A stretch of 38,767 nt of DNA from Dimargaris cristalligena. Taxonomy: Eukaryota; Kickxellomycota; Dimargaritomycetes; Dimargaritales; Dimargaritaceae. This document shows, one piece after another, positions 1 to 11,090 of this stretch. The notes beneath the pieces are model-generated. The model did not search any database. It was not told where the DNA came from and saw only the letters and a list, made by a program, of their open reading frames with translations. Positions within the stretch are counted from its first letter, which is position 1. Every line of letters starts with the position of its first letter. A program made the position numbers and the translations under genes. The stretch is from the NCBI GenBank assembly GCA_027576995.1, contig JANBQC010000194.1, forward strand, positions 5,318 to 44,084, given 5' to 3'.

Positions 1-979
1 TAGTAGTCGACCGAGTCCTTAAAATAATTAAATAGCCTGGTCCTAAAGTGGGAGGAGGGATTACATCATAAGAGCCGCGCCTCCTACCAAGGATTTGCCA
101 TGTCCAATTATCGGCTCCCCTCATTCGGCGCAATGCCATTAAACAAGTGCATGCGTGGATACAAGCCATGCCTAGAATGCACCCTGTTCTGGACTGACCG
201 GTAGGTATTTTTAGGCTAGATACGCATGTAAGGAGAGGAGGGGTTGGGCACCTTCCCTGCTTTAGTCTTCCTGGGAACATATTTTCCGCTGCAGTAGGCC
301 CTTGCCCGGTGCCCTACACAGCCAGGTCAGGTTGGGCCATTGTGACGCCCCTTCGCCGGTTCCATTACTAAAGGGGCTTTAACGAAAGGGGAAATTGTCC
401 AACATGGCCTTGGTCCACTGGCGCCAACATTTTCCCCAATGAACTGGCGCGGGGTTTTGGTGGGCTAGGCGGCTGTGCAAACAAGAGGTTGTGATGCCTG
501 CTAGGCCGGTATAGACACACGACTACACCAATCTTGACAATCACATTCACTTCCCTGGCCATTCCGATGTTTGCCTGGAAGATAGCCAAGGGGGCTTCCG
601 AACCCTTTCCGCAATTAGGATGGGAATAGATTCGGGGCCATTTGGCGTGGCATCGCTTGATTGCACCTGACCTGCAACCTCCCAGCCAAGTGTACCACGG
701 CTGTAAAAATCATCGGCACCGCCTGGTTTTTTGCTCTGGGTTGTTTGGGCCAGGTGAGCCAAATAGATACCATCAACGATACCGAAAGTGCCATATTGCA
801 TGCGGTTCTTTAGTAAGCGGCTGTGGTAGATTGCCCACCCCCGACGCTACACAAGGGACGGGAAATCAATTAAAAAGGGAACCGTAATTCGGAACGCGCC
901 TACATCTTGATATACTTGGGCCATTTAGTACCCATGCAGGAGGTACCCAGGGTCTATCAAGCCAAGGGCAAGCAGCATC
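1..979. other. Left-edge region without a recognisable gene
   Basis: No reading frame here has the C/G-ending codon bias seen in the recognised genes, and no RNA gene is apparent. The heptamer TTGGGCC occurs three times (332-338, 745-751, 916-922). The right end leads into a TATA box for the next gene. It is probably intergenic DNA. Confidence 0.6.
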
Positions 980-987
980 TATAAATA
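980..987 (+). promoter_or_regulatory. TATA box upstream of the 160-aa gene
   Basis: The octamer TATAAATA lies about 190 bp before the first in-frame ATG at 1178. It is followed by a pyrimidine-rich stretch, 1000-1060, that would suit the transcription start and 5' leader. The assignment rests on motif and position only. Confidence 0.5.
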
Positions 988-1177
988 CACCCAGCCACCC
1001 CGCTTGTTTCTGTTGCCAACCACATATCACACCCCTATTCCCGTACTTCCCACCCTGCTGGATTCCCTCCTTGGTTTAACTACATTGCTTCACACCACCC
1101 TAGCTGCGGGACTAATTCACACGTACCGTCTCCATTCTATTGTTCCCCACTCGGCGGTGACCACCTCTATCATCCCG

Positions 1178-1660
1178 ATGAATACCCCGTATCCCTACGC
1201 AGCCCCGGGAGGGCCCGACGTGGCGTATCCACCGGTGCCTCCCGTCCCGATTCCCCTGGCGGACGTATCTGAAGTAGTGTACGAAATCGTCATCGCCGAA
1301 CTAGCCGCCCAGAACCTCGTGCAAGCCTACCACCGCCTGCATAAGGCCGATCTCCTGTTCTCCGGGGGGTCCCTGGTGTTCGGCCAGCTCCGCAAAACAC
1401 CCGATAAATCGGCCATCCAAATCGTCAAATTCCGCTACAATAACAACCGGCAATCCACCCAACGCATCCTGGAAAAGATTTGTTCGTCGGCCTCTGACTT
1501 TACGATTTACGTCGTTAACGACGAGAAGGCCGCCAATCGAATTACTAATCTGCTGTTTTCCGGAAGGATTGACGAAATGGTGCGGAAGACCAACATCTCC
1601 GTGGTGCGAAACAATATCTATATCGAGTTCTTTCGGCCAAAGACGGTGACCTACTATTAG
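1178..1660 (+). CDS. Hypothetical protein, 160 aa
   Basis: I do not recognise this protein. The frame is open from about 1004, but the first true ATG is at 1178 and earlier starts would be non-ATG, so I use 1178. Residues 1-28 are rich in Pro, Tyr and Ala (PYPYAAPGG, YPPVPPVPIP). Residues 30-160 look like a compact alpha/beta domain: a helix-like stretch (VVYEIVIAELAAQNLVQAY), then alternating strands and helices, with TIYVVND near residue 109 and a C-terminus ending FFRPKTVTYY. There is no signal peptide or membrane segment. Codons end mostly in C or G, as in the housekeeping genes, which argues that it is a real gene. A TATA box sits at 980. No intron is needed. It could be a lineage-specific regulator or a diverged member of a known fold; I cannot say which. 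Confidence 0.7.
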   Translation: MNTPYPYAAPGGPDVAYPPVPPVPIPLADVSEVVYEIVIAELAAQNLVQAYHRLHKADLLFSGGSLVFGQLRKTPDKSAIQIVKFRYNNNRQSTQRILEKICSSASDFTIYVVNDEKAANRITNLLFSGRIDEMVRKTNISVVRNNIYIEFFRPKTVTYY

Positions 1661-1705
1661 GGCAGTTACTAGAGCTGCGTATTGAACCGGCCAACCCCAT
1701 CTGGG

Positions 1706-1811
1706 AGAAGTTCATTCAGGCTGTATAATGAAAAATCCATTGGATGCGGCCAATATTACTGGTTAAAAGTTATTCTCACATATATTCACCCATACACGTA
1801 TTATGAATAAC
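1706..1811 (+). repeat. Dispersed repeat, copy A
   Basis: These 106 bp match the reverse complement of 34790-34895 with 9 mismatches and no gaps (about 91% identity by my hand alignment). The shared core includes AAAAATCCATTGGATG and TATTACTGGTTAAAAG. The copy starts 46 bp after the stop codon of the 160-aa gene. It has no coding content and no clear terminal inverted repeats, so it may be a short non-autonomous element or its remnant. Confidence 0.8.
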
Positions 1812-3819
1812 ATTATACAGCTGGTTTGAATTTCACCCATCTTAATTCCGGCCGACTAACAGCCACTCAACCCTAGAACTCGCTAGTAGTTTGCCTGCCA
1901 TATTCAGGGGTGCTTTTTTATATATTTTAATTTAGTTCCAATGACGTCGTCCCCCCATCAACTCGTAGGGACGTATCGATGCACATAAACTAGTATAACT
2001 CTATGGAGGCTTCTTACTCTTAAGCCAATGCTAGTAGCTCAACATCTACACAAACCGGTTGGCGAAACCGGTCTTGGTCTTGAGTGTGCTGATGACATCG
2101 TCCATGTATGTCGAGTGTAGTACTCAGAATAGGTCAGATATCGATACTAGAACATGCCAATATACTTGCGTTTGTGTTTTGCATGGCGATGATCGCGCCA
2201 ACCACTCGCTCTACATGCCCAGGGAAGTTACCCTGTCTCCCCTTTCCCAGTTTCCTTGGAATACTTTTACCAATATTCCCATTGTTGTCGCATCCACGCA
2301 ATCCCTACCCGTGGCAATTCACACCCTTTCCCGCCCGATAGCCACTACTTCACTTGGTCTTTTTTACTTCCCATGCACTTCTTGATTATATATTCAGACT
2401 CGCCTGTGTGGAGATTCTCCATGTAGTTTTTCCCCATCGGTACCAACCCCCTGCGCTGTATTCAGCGAGCTGTTGGGCCGACACTCAAATGCTCTGTACC
2501 CAATAAACCCCATGGTACCTCCAACCTGTGTTATTATGCCCAGGAGATACATTGCCGGTAGATGGATCTCGGGTATTTTAAAGGCCCAGCATACATAATG
2601 GGCGTTCAGTATTATCTAATCAAAGCCAAGCCGGTCGAACGGAGAGAACACCCCGATTTAAAATAGGAACCGTAGTCACGGCAATTATTACATGCCACTG
2701 CCTACATATCCCACCCTGGATTTGCAGCCACCAATTCCCGTCATTACTGCTAAATGGTGAAGACCCTACTGGCCAGCAACTTCTCACACGCTGCCCGCTT
2801 CACTTACTTCGCACTGCCCCCTTATACCTTCTCTTCATCACTTTTCCTTTTTAGAATAGCTCAATACTCGGTCGCGATGGTATTGGGACATGCATCTTCA
2901 CCAATCCAGCCAAGAAACAGCGAACCCCTCCTCTGGCCACCTTCACTTTGTCTGGGGCATGGTTAAAGTACAGTGATATTTCCGTGAAAATAACCACAAA
3001 TGCGTCAGGACTTTTAATCATTTGTGTGTTACTGCTCTCCCGGATAGGCGGGTGTGTAGTACCTACCTTGTACTAAATATCCATGGGCCCAATCGGGCTA
3101 ATTAATAGCCATTTTTGATTTGTGCAATACAAAGCTGAAAAAAAAGGAAGACAAAAAGAGGTGTATAGTATCAAGTACCGGATAATATGGTGGCTATTCG
3201 CTAGTGACGAAGAAACCTGTCAACCCGGTCTTAAACGTGGGCGGGCTAAGGAATTTCATAAGTGCAAGGGTGGCGGGGACACATGGCAGTGCTAACTATA
3301 AAGCAGTGGTGGGGACATAATATGGGCGGAGTATGGCAAAGGCGGTGGCAGCCCATGGGTTGAGCCAGCCTGGACAGCTCGGCGGGCTATTCGATAAATG
3401 GGACATGGTAGAGATATAGGAGAGGCCCGGCTGGCTTCCCTTTTATACCAGGCGCCTAAGACCCTTTTCTCTACGGTTGGGCCGCAATTAAGTCCGGGTA
3501 GTATTACATTTAGGGTTGAGGCTGATGTGCCGTCTCGTTTATCATGTGAAAAAGACCCACTTTCATTCACTGGTAGTCGGCATTTAGGTAGAACCAACTG
3601 GGTGGGCTGATATAGTCCGCCCCAATCAAAGCCCAACTAAAGTAAAATCGGGGGAAAAAGACGGGTTCGGTATGCCAGCCAATTCCAGCCCCCCTGGTTC
3701 CTGATATACACAGCATACAATACGATGGATGATATTGGTTAAGCATGCTCAGTATATGCACCACCACCAACCTACTCTCCCAGACAACCCTACCAGAGAA
3801 AAGAACCCTCCTAGGCCTT

Positions 3820-3909
3820 CATTTCTCTCTTACCCTCTTTATCTCTCTGTTGCTTGTTGAATGCTGCCGAGCCCATTAGCCTGCTCCATTCCCCCCTCCC
3901 TCCGTCGCC
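3820..3909 (+). promoter_or_regulatory. Pyrimidine-rich leader of ERG7 with an upstream ATG
   Basis: CT-rich DNA directly precedes the ERG7 ATG. An upstream ATG at 3861 opens a different frame that runs to 4043, overlapping the ERG7 start. If transcripts begin 5' of 3861, this would reduce initiation at 3910; if they begin downstream, it is irrelevant. Confidence 0.4.
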
Positions 3910-6900
3910 ATGGCTACCCGGTCCTATCCCCCTCCCCTGCACACCCCCATTCGTCTGGCCAAACTTCGGCCGACCGACCCCCGCCGCTGGCGTCTCCGCG
4001 TCAACAAGGGACGCCAGCTCTGGGACTATCTCGAGTCCGATGAACTGGTGCGTCAGCAGCCCCAGTCCGATATCGAACGCTACTGGCTCGGCCTTCCGGT
4101 GGTAAGTCCCCCCACCTCCCCAGTACCAAAATAATAATAGCTACCCCAGTTTGTTCGGGTGTTCATCAAAAAGGGCCGGTATACCTTAGCATCAGCCATA
4201 TAAACAACCTATTATTTAGGGGGATAGTTAATGAATAGAGTTGCCTTGTTTGATGATCGGGTTAAAAAAAAAAAAACACCCCTTACCTACCTACTTATCT
4301 TATCGAAACCATAGGAGTCAGTGGGTCCCTCGGCCGCCCCCTCAACGCCCATGGAGTGCGCCCGAAAGGGATTCGCCTTCTTCCGGAATCTGCAAACCGA
4401 AGACGGCCACTGGGCCGGTCGCTACGACGGTCCCATGTTTATGATCCCCGGCGTCGTGATTGCCCTATACTGCGTACGCGAAAGAATCCCCGAGTACCAG
4501 CGCATCGAATTCATCCGCTATATTCTCGGCTTGGCCCACCCCGAAGACGGTGGATGGGGCATGTAAGTTTCAGCCTCTAAACTATTTATTAGGTGGGGTG
4601 TTTTATACTCCCCCTTATTGCCCATCCGTTCGTCTCACCCGACTGTTACTCTGTAGTCCCACCTTGGGTACGCCGCCCTTATTGGCCGGAATACGGGACC
4701 TGATCTCACTTATTTTCAAACATATCCGCTACACTCTACCCAACCGGTCCGTTTACCAGTCACTCGGAAAGCATATCCACGGTATTCGGTACCTGTCTCA
4801 ATTATATTACTCTCCGCATTCTAGGCGTGGGGCCCGACGAGGAACCCATGATCAAGGCCCGCAACACCCTTCACGCGCTTGGTAAGTCGCGCAATGTTTA
4901 TTACCGAGTGGTCAATGTTAATCAGCACTCATACGCATATGCATATTCATACTCTTCAGCTTTTACTAATCCCAATTTTTTTTTGAAAAATATTGTATTG
5001 TATTTCCCGTGGTCCCCCATATCTTAACAGGCGGAGCGATAGCTATTCCCGCCTGGGGTAAATTTTGGCTCAGTATTCTCGGAACATACAAGTACGAGGG
5101 CATGAATCCAGTGCCTCCCGAGCTGAGGTACGTCCCTTTTTTGTGTATATTCGAAGTTACGAGTTGATCCGCCATATAACTGGGCGAACCCATTGCGTAG
5201 GCCCAGGTATTCATCGCTGGAATTTATGTGCTAATCTATGATTGTACCCGTGGACATTCGACTACCTTGCTATATATACTTTTACTATTAGTCTACTACC
5301 ATATTGGGTCCCCGTCCATCCAGGCCGCTTTTGGGTCCATACCCGACAGGTTTACTTGAGTATGGCTTACCTGTATGGGCAGCGCTATGTCACGGAGGAA
5401 ACCCTCTTGACCCAACAGCTTAAAGAGGTGAGCACCCTATCCGGTATTCATTGCATCTTATGCCAATATGTCTGAATTCCATCCCAGATCAGATACCCCC
5501 CGCCCTACTTGCCCCTATTAGTCCTCAAAGCCCTATTTGATATGCCCGATCCCGTGACCTAACCCTGCTTTACTCTGTCCCGTACTAAAACTGTTCGTGT
5601 AGGAAATCTATGTGCAACCTTTCAACACCATCGATTGGTCAAAGAACCGAAACAATGTTGCCCCAGTGGACTTGTACAGTCCTAGCGGACCGGTCACCCA
5701 TGCAGCCAACTACCTCACGGTACTCTTTGAAAAAATCAACCCCACCTGGGTCCGCAACCAAGCACTGGATGAAGTTTTGCGTCAGATTATGATGGAAGAG
5801 GAAAACACGTCGGGTCTAGACCTGGCGCCGGTTAACTACGCCATCAACATTGTGACCCTAGCCGTGGGCAAGGGCAAGGATTCGTTTGAATACCGTCGCC
5901 ATATGGACCGACTGGGTGATGCCATGTGGATGAGTGAGGATGGTCTCATGGTTAACGGCACCAATGGCTCCCAACTCTGGGACACGGGCTTCGCCGTCCA
6001 AGCGGCCGTTGAAACGGGCCTGGCCGATGACCCGGCCAATCACGAATGTATGCAGCAGACCCTGTCCTTTTTGGATGTCTGCCAGATTCGCGCTGACCCC
6101 CCTTACTATCGGGAGGCCTACCGGTTTAGTACAAAGGGGGCCTGGCCCTTCAGTACCTTTGAACAGGGCTACACCGTCTCGGACTGTACCGCCGAGGGCC
6201 TCCAAGCCGTGCTCCTCCTCCAAGACAAACCCTACACCAAAAACCTTGTCGATGACCAACGTTTGTTTGACGCGGTAGACCTATTGCTGACCATGCAAAA
6301 CGAAGGGGGTGGTTTCGCTAGCTACGAATTGGTACGGTCCCCGGAATGGATTGAGTTCATCAACCCGGCCGAGATTTTCGGCAAGTACATGATTGAGTAC
6401 GCTTACCCCGAGTGCACCACTTCCGTCGTGCTCGGCTTGCGCTGCTTTAATCAGCGCTACCCGCAGTACCGGAGCGATGATATCGAGACCTGCATCACCG
6501 ATGCCGTGCGGTATATATTTAATAGCCAAGAGTCTAACGGGGGTTGGTTCGGCTCGTGGGGAGTTTGCTTCACCTACGCCGGGATGTTTGCTCTCAAATC
6601 TCTGAGTTGCGAGGGCTACACTTATGATAATTGGTAAGTAATAAGGGTTGGTTTGCAACAGTGGAAGAACCCTTTCTACTCTTATGTTGACCGGTTATGT
6701 TAAATAGGCGTTTATATTATCTAATCGGGATGGTTACTCCTACTTTTCGCTTCCTCATTCCCTCGGTCTGGGCGTATTTGGTTCATTATCTGGACTGACA
6801 TGTATTTACGATCTCTCTCTCTCTCTCTCTCTCTCTCTATTCTGCCTTTTCGTATTCATCCCTATAGTCCCAAGGTCAAGAAGGCTTGCGAATTTTTCAT

Positions 6901-7462
6901 TTCCAAGCAAAAGCCGGATGGCGGCTGGGGCGAATCTTACAAAGTAAGTTGGCCTATTATTTATGAGAATGGCATCGGGTTGGCCATATTCCCTGTCAAT
7001 AACACGTTCTCACGAATGTGGGCTTGCGGATGCTTGGTCTGTAACCATACCATTTGACACAAACTCTGGCACATTATTTAACCCCACTGTTTGCTATACA
7101 CACCTATCGGTCTGTCTATTATCACCCTTCTCTCTCCCCAACGGAAAACTTTTAACCGAAATCCTATGATTCAGTCATGCGAAACCGGAGAATATGTCCA
7201 ACACGAGAAGTCCCAGGTTGTGCAGACGGCCTGGTCCCTGCTAGGTTTGATGGCGGCCAAGTACCCCGATCGGAAACCTCTGGAGCGGGGTATCCAGCTC
7301 ATCATGTCCCGCCAGCAACCCAACGGTGAGTGGTTGCAGGAATCGCTCGAAGGGGTCTTTAGCAAGAACTGCACCATCGCCTACCCCAACTTTAAGAATA
7401 TCTTCACCGTTTGGGCCCTTGGTAAATTCGCCAACCTTTACGATAATCCAAAACTGGCTTAA
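3910..7462 (+). CDS. ERG7: Lanosterol synthase (oxidosqualene cyclase), 8 exons, 729 aa
   Basis: It cyclises (3S)-2,3-oxidosqualene to lanosterol, the first cyclic sterol of the ergosterol pathway, and is usually bound to ER or lipid-droplet membranes. My gene model joins 3910-4101, 4315-4562, 4760-4881, 5031-5127, 5292-5427, 5603-6633, 6868-6943 and 7175-7462. All introns are GT-AG and the phases agree, giving 729 aa, the usual family length. The catalytic motif DCTAE lies at residues 459-463 in exon 6, with Asp459 the expected proton donor. A conserved Trp/His pair (RFWVHTR, W234 and H236) matches the yeast active-site W232/H234. QW-type repeats are visible ([22 protein letters not shown]). 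Exon junctions rebuild family motifs such as [20 protein letters not shown] across introns 2-3. Intron 6 holds a (CT)13 run. An upstream out-of-frame ATG lies at 3861. Function is certain at family level. Confidence 0.97.
6812..6838 (+). repeat. (CT)13 microsatellite in ERG7 intron 6
   Basis: A pure CT dinucleotide run sits about 30 bp before the intron 6 acceptor at 6866-6867, so it forms or extends the polypyrimidine tract. Length variation here could affect splicing of exon 7. Confidence 0.9.
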
Positions 7463-8129
7463 TTGATAGGTCTGCGTGGGCGTGCTTCTTTCTATTGCTA
7501 TATTTATATATATATACGCGATATTATTTTTTGGGTTGTTAAAGGTTGGCGGAGTTAAAATACCTCGTATTTTTTGTTGAAATATTTATTTATAGTGGTT
7601 TACTTTGATTACTTTTATTGATCTTTGTGATCAACCAAAACGGTATAGTCCACATTTTTCTATTCTGGCTTTTGATAAAATTTGGAATTCTTTTTCTCAG
7701 TTAAATCGGTCTGGCGTGAAGGTTTTGGGGGTATATAGGCACGACAGAGATATATATATATATACATATATTGATCCACCAGTCTTTGCATTATGAAGGA
7801 GACGCAGTTGCATTGGGCGAGTTCCCTAAGGTGTCGTTGACTGTAGGGCTCAGGGTGTACTGGGCTCAGCTAGTCGATTCATTCGCAGTTTTCTAGGACC
7901 TGACAGTTTGCCGCTGTGTGTGGGTGTTTACGATTTCCGGTCCGAGGGAATGTCACATTAGCCAATAGGCCACATTGGGGGGATGTACGGCTAGGGGGGA
8001 GGGTGGTGATTACAGACCCTTAATACTTACTCATATATTAAACCAACCGCTTCCCAGAGAGAGATATATATATATATTGTTTATTATCCCCTCAGCCTTA
8101 CTTTATTCCACATATTATTTCGTTTGACC
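7463..8129. other. ERG7-PSF2 spacer with TA microsatellites
   Basis: This AT-rich spacer between two tandem genes carries TA-dinucleotide runs at 7505-7516, 7751-7764 and 8064-8077. It should contain the ERG7 3' UTR and the PSF2 promoter. I see no additional gene. Confidence 0.65.
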
Positions 8130-9056
8130 ATGCTTACTACCAAACCCAACCCCAATGTGGCTCTACCGGAGCTGGAGTTCCTGGCCGAGGATACCCTAAT
8201 CAGTATCATTCCTACACACCGCATGGACACGCTGCATTTCATAAGTGTAAGTTATATAGCCCCACCAGCCCTTGGGTCATTTACGGGTTCCTCTCTGCGA
8301 TTAAGAAGCCACCGGCTCAGCGTCAATGTGTGGGTCTGGCAAGCCGAGCATTCCACCCCACCGGATCCTCTTTAACCGCCGCACTCGCAATGTTAAATGG
8401 GCCCCGGTTAGGGAGAACGGAATGAAGTCCCTCTCCCTGCCCGTTCATTCCGGCCGTCTCGCTTGTTAACCACTCACCCTCCACCTATACTTATCTACCC
8501 ACCCACGCCCCCTATTTTACCACCACCACCACCACCACTATCTTCCCCCCCCCCACCTCTCTAGGGCAGCTACGGTCCGTTCAAACCACCTAATCGCATC
8601 GAAGTGCCCCTCTGGCTAGCCCGTTTACTCAAAAAGAAGCGCCGCTGCCATATCCAGCCCCCCGCCTGGCTGGACGTGACGTACCTCCAGCGCAAATACG
8701 ACGAGGAACAACGGCAGCCCGACCGGTTCAGTGGCTTACCGTTCGCGTACATGGAAATCGCCCACGTATTACTCGAATGCGCCGCCGCGGACGATATTCC
8801 GCAGGCCCATACCGTCCAACGCCTCCTCCAGGACCTGCGCGAAATTAGGCAAAGTAAAGCCCGCGCGGGGTTAGCCGCCGTGAACCCGATTTATTTACAA
8901 ATGGATAATTTGAGTGCGGTGGAAATTAACGAAATTCGACCCATGTTTTGTCAGGCGTTTAATCAGTTGCAGCGGTTGGAAAGTCAGGGGCCGGAGTACG
9001 GGGGAATGCCGAATAACTACGAGAGTAGTCAGCCGTCGTCGTCTTACCAGTACTAG
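8130..9056 (+). CDS. PSF2: GINS complex subunit Psf2, 2 exons, 202 aa
   Basis: Psf2 is one of four GINS subunits (Sld5, Psf1-3). GINS joins Cdc45 and Mcm2-7 to form the CMG replicative helicase, needed for origin firing and fork progression in the nucleus. The model joins 8130-8246 (39 codons) and 8565-9056; the intron is GTAAGT...CTAG, 318 nt. The splice rebuilds the family signature: ELEFLAEDTLISIIP near residue 14, then GSYGPFKPP and VPLWLARLLKKKRRC, where Psf2 proteins have the conserved GPF and VPLWLA motifs. The helical C-terminal part includes LDVTYLQRKYDEEQ and the expected MDNLSAVEINEIRPMF segment. The length is normal for the family. The last ~18 residues are Ser/Tyr-rich. A CAC repeat and a C run lie in the intron. 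Confidence 0.95.
8521..8538 (+). repeat. (CAC)6 repeat in the PSF2 intron
   Basis: Six CAC units lie about 25 bp before the PSF2 acceptor, followed by a long C run. Together they form an unusually C-rich polypyrimidine tract. Confidence 0.85.
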
Positions 9057-9443
9057 TCTATTTACTTCCTTTTTTTACCCCTTTCCGTTTAATAGAAAAA
9101 TAATATATGAATAGTCAAGTGTACCATCATCTAAGCCATTACCAAAACTACTACTACTTACTTTAGCGTTAGTCGACTCCACGTTTGATCCAATTTACCT
9201 AAAGTCATTAAAAAATCCTGATTGCCATCTTGTTCATTTTTTTACGTTTACGTTTACTTTTATAGTTTTTAAATGGTAAGTGTATATGAACAAATTAAAA
9301 TTGGGGTGTGGGCAAATATGAGAGGGAGGGGGTGGTGATTGTTAACCGCGAAACTTGGAAGGCGATACAGGCGTATCCACGATAGACCCAGTGAAGAAAG
9401 AAAGAAAGGAAGGTGGGAGGGGGGGAAAGAACATCATTAAAAT
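9057..9443. other. Convergent PSF2/ELP3 intergenic region
   Basis: These 387 bp separate the stop codons of two converging genes and must hold both 3' UTRs and termination signals. AT-rich DNA with ATAATATATGAATA follows PSF2, and a short GAAA-type purine repeat sits at 9393-9413 just beyond the ELP3 stop. No gene is seen. Confidence 0.6.
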
Positions 9444-11090
9444 TTACAAGAGTTTGGACATGTACGGGCCATCGAGTTCATACCCCAATTTGCGGTAATA
9501 GTGACGGGTACCCACCCCGCTAATCACGCCCAATTTGACACTTCCGTGTTCGTCGCGGGCGATGCGTTCCGCCTCCTCCATCAGCATCGTTCCGAAGCCC
9601 TGGTGCTGGAATTTCATCGGGTCCCGACTCCGTACGGGCACGACGGAACCGTAAACGTGGAGTTCCCGAACGACCGAACACGGACCGGCCTGGGTGAGTT
9701 CGGGACGGAATGTAGTTTCGGAGCACTTCCGCAGACGCAATAAGCCAATGAGAATATCCTGTTGGGGATCCTCATAAGACAGGAACGTTTCCCACCCGCC
9801 GTTGGCTACATAGTCGCGGCGGATCAGTTCGACGTGTTCGGGTCGGACTTTCTGGTGGATGTCGACGATGCCCACTTCCCGCGTACGCACATCCCGGCAC
9901 TCGGTACCCAGGTCCCGCATCCGTTGCAGGGCCAATTCACGGAGATTGCCGTGTTCGACGCCGGAGGTCACGAGGGGCATGGGAATATCCCGCTGGACGC
10001 GGTAGACGCGAGTCCAGGGGGGTACGAGGGCCAGGATTTTAGCGACCAAGTCGACGAGGGCGTTGGGCGAATAATTCTTGTACCGCCCGGTACGCCAGAG
10101 TTCGTAGAGGCCCGTGCCACGAATAACCAGCGTGGGGTACAGTTTGAGTCCGTCGGACCGGAAGGCCGGGTTTTCGAAGTATTCCTTGAATTGTTCGAGG
10201 TCGCGTTCCATGCCCACGTTGGGTAGGTCGGGCATCATGTGAGCAACTACTTTGTAGCCAGCGTCCTTGGCCAGTTGGAAAGACTCGCACACGGCCTTGA
10301 CGGTATGGCCCCGGTTGGTATCACGCGCCACGTCTTCGTAGACGCTCTGGACCCCGATTTCCAAGCGGGTGCAGCCGTACCGTAACATCTGACTCAAGTG
10401 GGGCTTGAGGCAGTAGTCAGGACGGGTTTCGATAGTGATCCCGATACATTTAGTGGCACTCTGTTCGGACATGCGCACCGCTTCGTCCACGTCGTTACTC
10501 GCGTGACCCGAGAGGGCATCGTGTAAATTAGCGATGAACCAGTTACGATAATCCTCGGGCATGGACATGAACGTCCCGCCCATGAGCACGTATTCCACTT
10601 TGTCGCAACTATGGCCCAAACTTTTGAGCTGTTCAATACGACCCCGCGACTGTTCCAACGGATGGTACCGGGCCCGGATGGCCCGCATACTGGTGGGTTC
10701 GTACCCGGTGTACGACTGGGTCGAGTACTCGAAATCCGAATCCGGGCCGCCGGGACAATACACACAGATATTGCCCGTCATGGCAATATGCGGGCACCGG
10801 TGGGGTTTGCACATGACCGCCACGACGGCGATACCCGAGGCGGTACGGATGGGCTTGGCTTTGAGTTTCGGGAGGAGCGCGGCCCGGTAGGGTTCGGGAA
10901 TGGCGGCGATGATGTCCACCAGCTTGGGTTGCGTGGTGAGCCGATTTTTGCGCGAATAGGTCGCTTTGATGCCATTGAGATTGACGTCCCGGTTTTGGTC
11001 ATGGGCTTGGATGAGCTCGGCGACGATCTCGGCGCAGGTTTTGACCATGCGCTCGGTCAGGCTCGGGCCTTTCTTGGGATTGGCGGCCAT
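9444..11090 (-). CDS. ELP3: Elongator complex catalytic subunit Elp3, 548 aa
   Basis: Elp3 is the radical-SAM and acetyl-CoA-using subunit of Elongator, which makes cm5U-type modifications at wobble uridine 34 of tRNAs; it was first described as a histone acetyltransferase. The single exon gives 548 aa, close to the usual 550-560. The N-terminal region is followed by the iron-sulfur cysteine cluster [14 protein letters not shown], with Cys99, Cys109 and Cys112 as likely 4Fe-4S ligands. The radical-SAM core continues through [19 protein letters not shown] and [12 protein letters not shown]. The GNAT domain occupies about residues 400-548, with the acetyl-CoA loop [13 protein letters not shown] and the terminal [18 protein letters not shown]. 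All key motifs are present and the ORF is uninterrupted. The ATG is followed by [10 protein letters not shown], and the upstream leader is pyrimidine-rich on the coding strand. Confidence 0.97.
   Translation of the reverse strand: MAANPKKGPSLTERMVKTCAEIVAELIQAHDQNRDVNLNGIKATYSRKNRLTTQPKLVDIIAAIPEPYRAALLPKLKAKPIRTASGIAVVAVMCKPHRCPHIAMTGNICVYCPGGPDSDFEYSTQSYTGYEPTSMRAIRARYHPLEQSRGRIEQLKSLGHSCDKVEYVLMGGTFMSMPEDYRNWFIANLHDALSGHASNDVDEAVRMSEQSATKCIGITIETRPDYCLKPHLSQMLRYGCTRLEIGVQSVYEDVARDTNRGHTVKAVCESFQLAKDAGYKVVAHMMPDLPNVGMERDLEQFKEYFENPAFRSDGLKLYPTLVIRGTGLYELWRTGRYKNYSPNALVDLVAKILALVPPWTRVYRVQRDIPMPLVTSGVEHGNLRELALQRMRDLGTECRDVRTREVGIVDIHQKVRPEHVELIRRDYVANGGWETFLSYEDPQQDILIGLLRLRKCSETTFRPELTQAGPCSVVRELHVYGSVVPVRSRDPMKFQHQGFGTMLMEEAERIARDEHGSVKLGVISGVGTRHYYRKLGYELDGPYMSKLL

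Larger units (their letters stand above)
1661..3909. other. Intergenic region, 2.2 kb
   Basis: No convincing gene was found. It contains one copy of a dispersed repeat (1706-1811), a CRE-like TGACGTCG at 1942-1949, and TTGGGCC/GGCCCAA heptamers at 2473, 3086 and 3477. The last 110 bp before ERG7 are pyrimidine-rich and probably form its core promoter and leader. Several short open frames (for example 3292-3636 on the minus strand) lack the local coding bias. Confidence 0.6.

Noticed and set aside
547..801. 84-codon minus-strand frame near the left edge
   Set aside because: No codon bias, no family resemblance, and an overlapping frame on the opposite strand is equally long.
35..3265. Similar words at 35-75 and 3221-3265 (GG-TC-TAAA, GTGGG, CATAAG) that might be a second dispersed repeat
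   Set aside because: The match needs several gaps and is too weak by eye to separate from chance.
3292..3636. 114-codon minus-strand frame upstream of ERG7
   Set aside because: Low-quality composition with no local coding bias; an opposite-strand frame covers the same bases.
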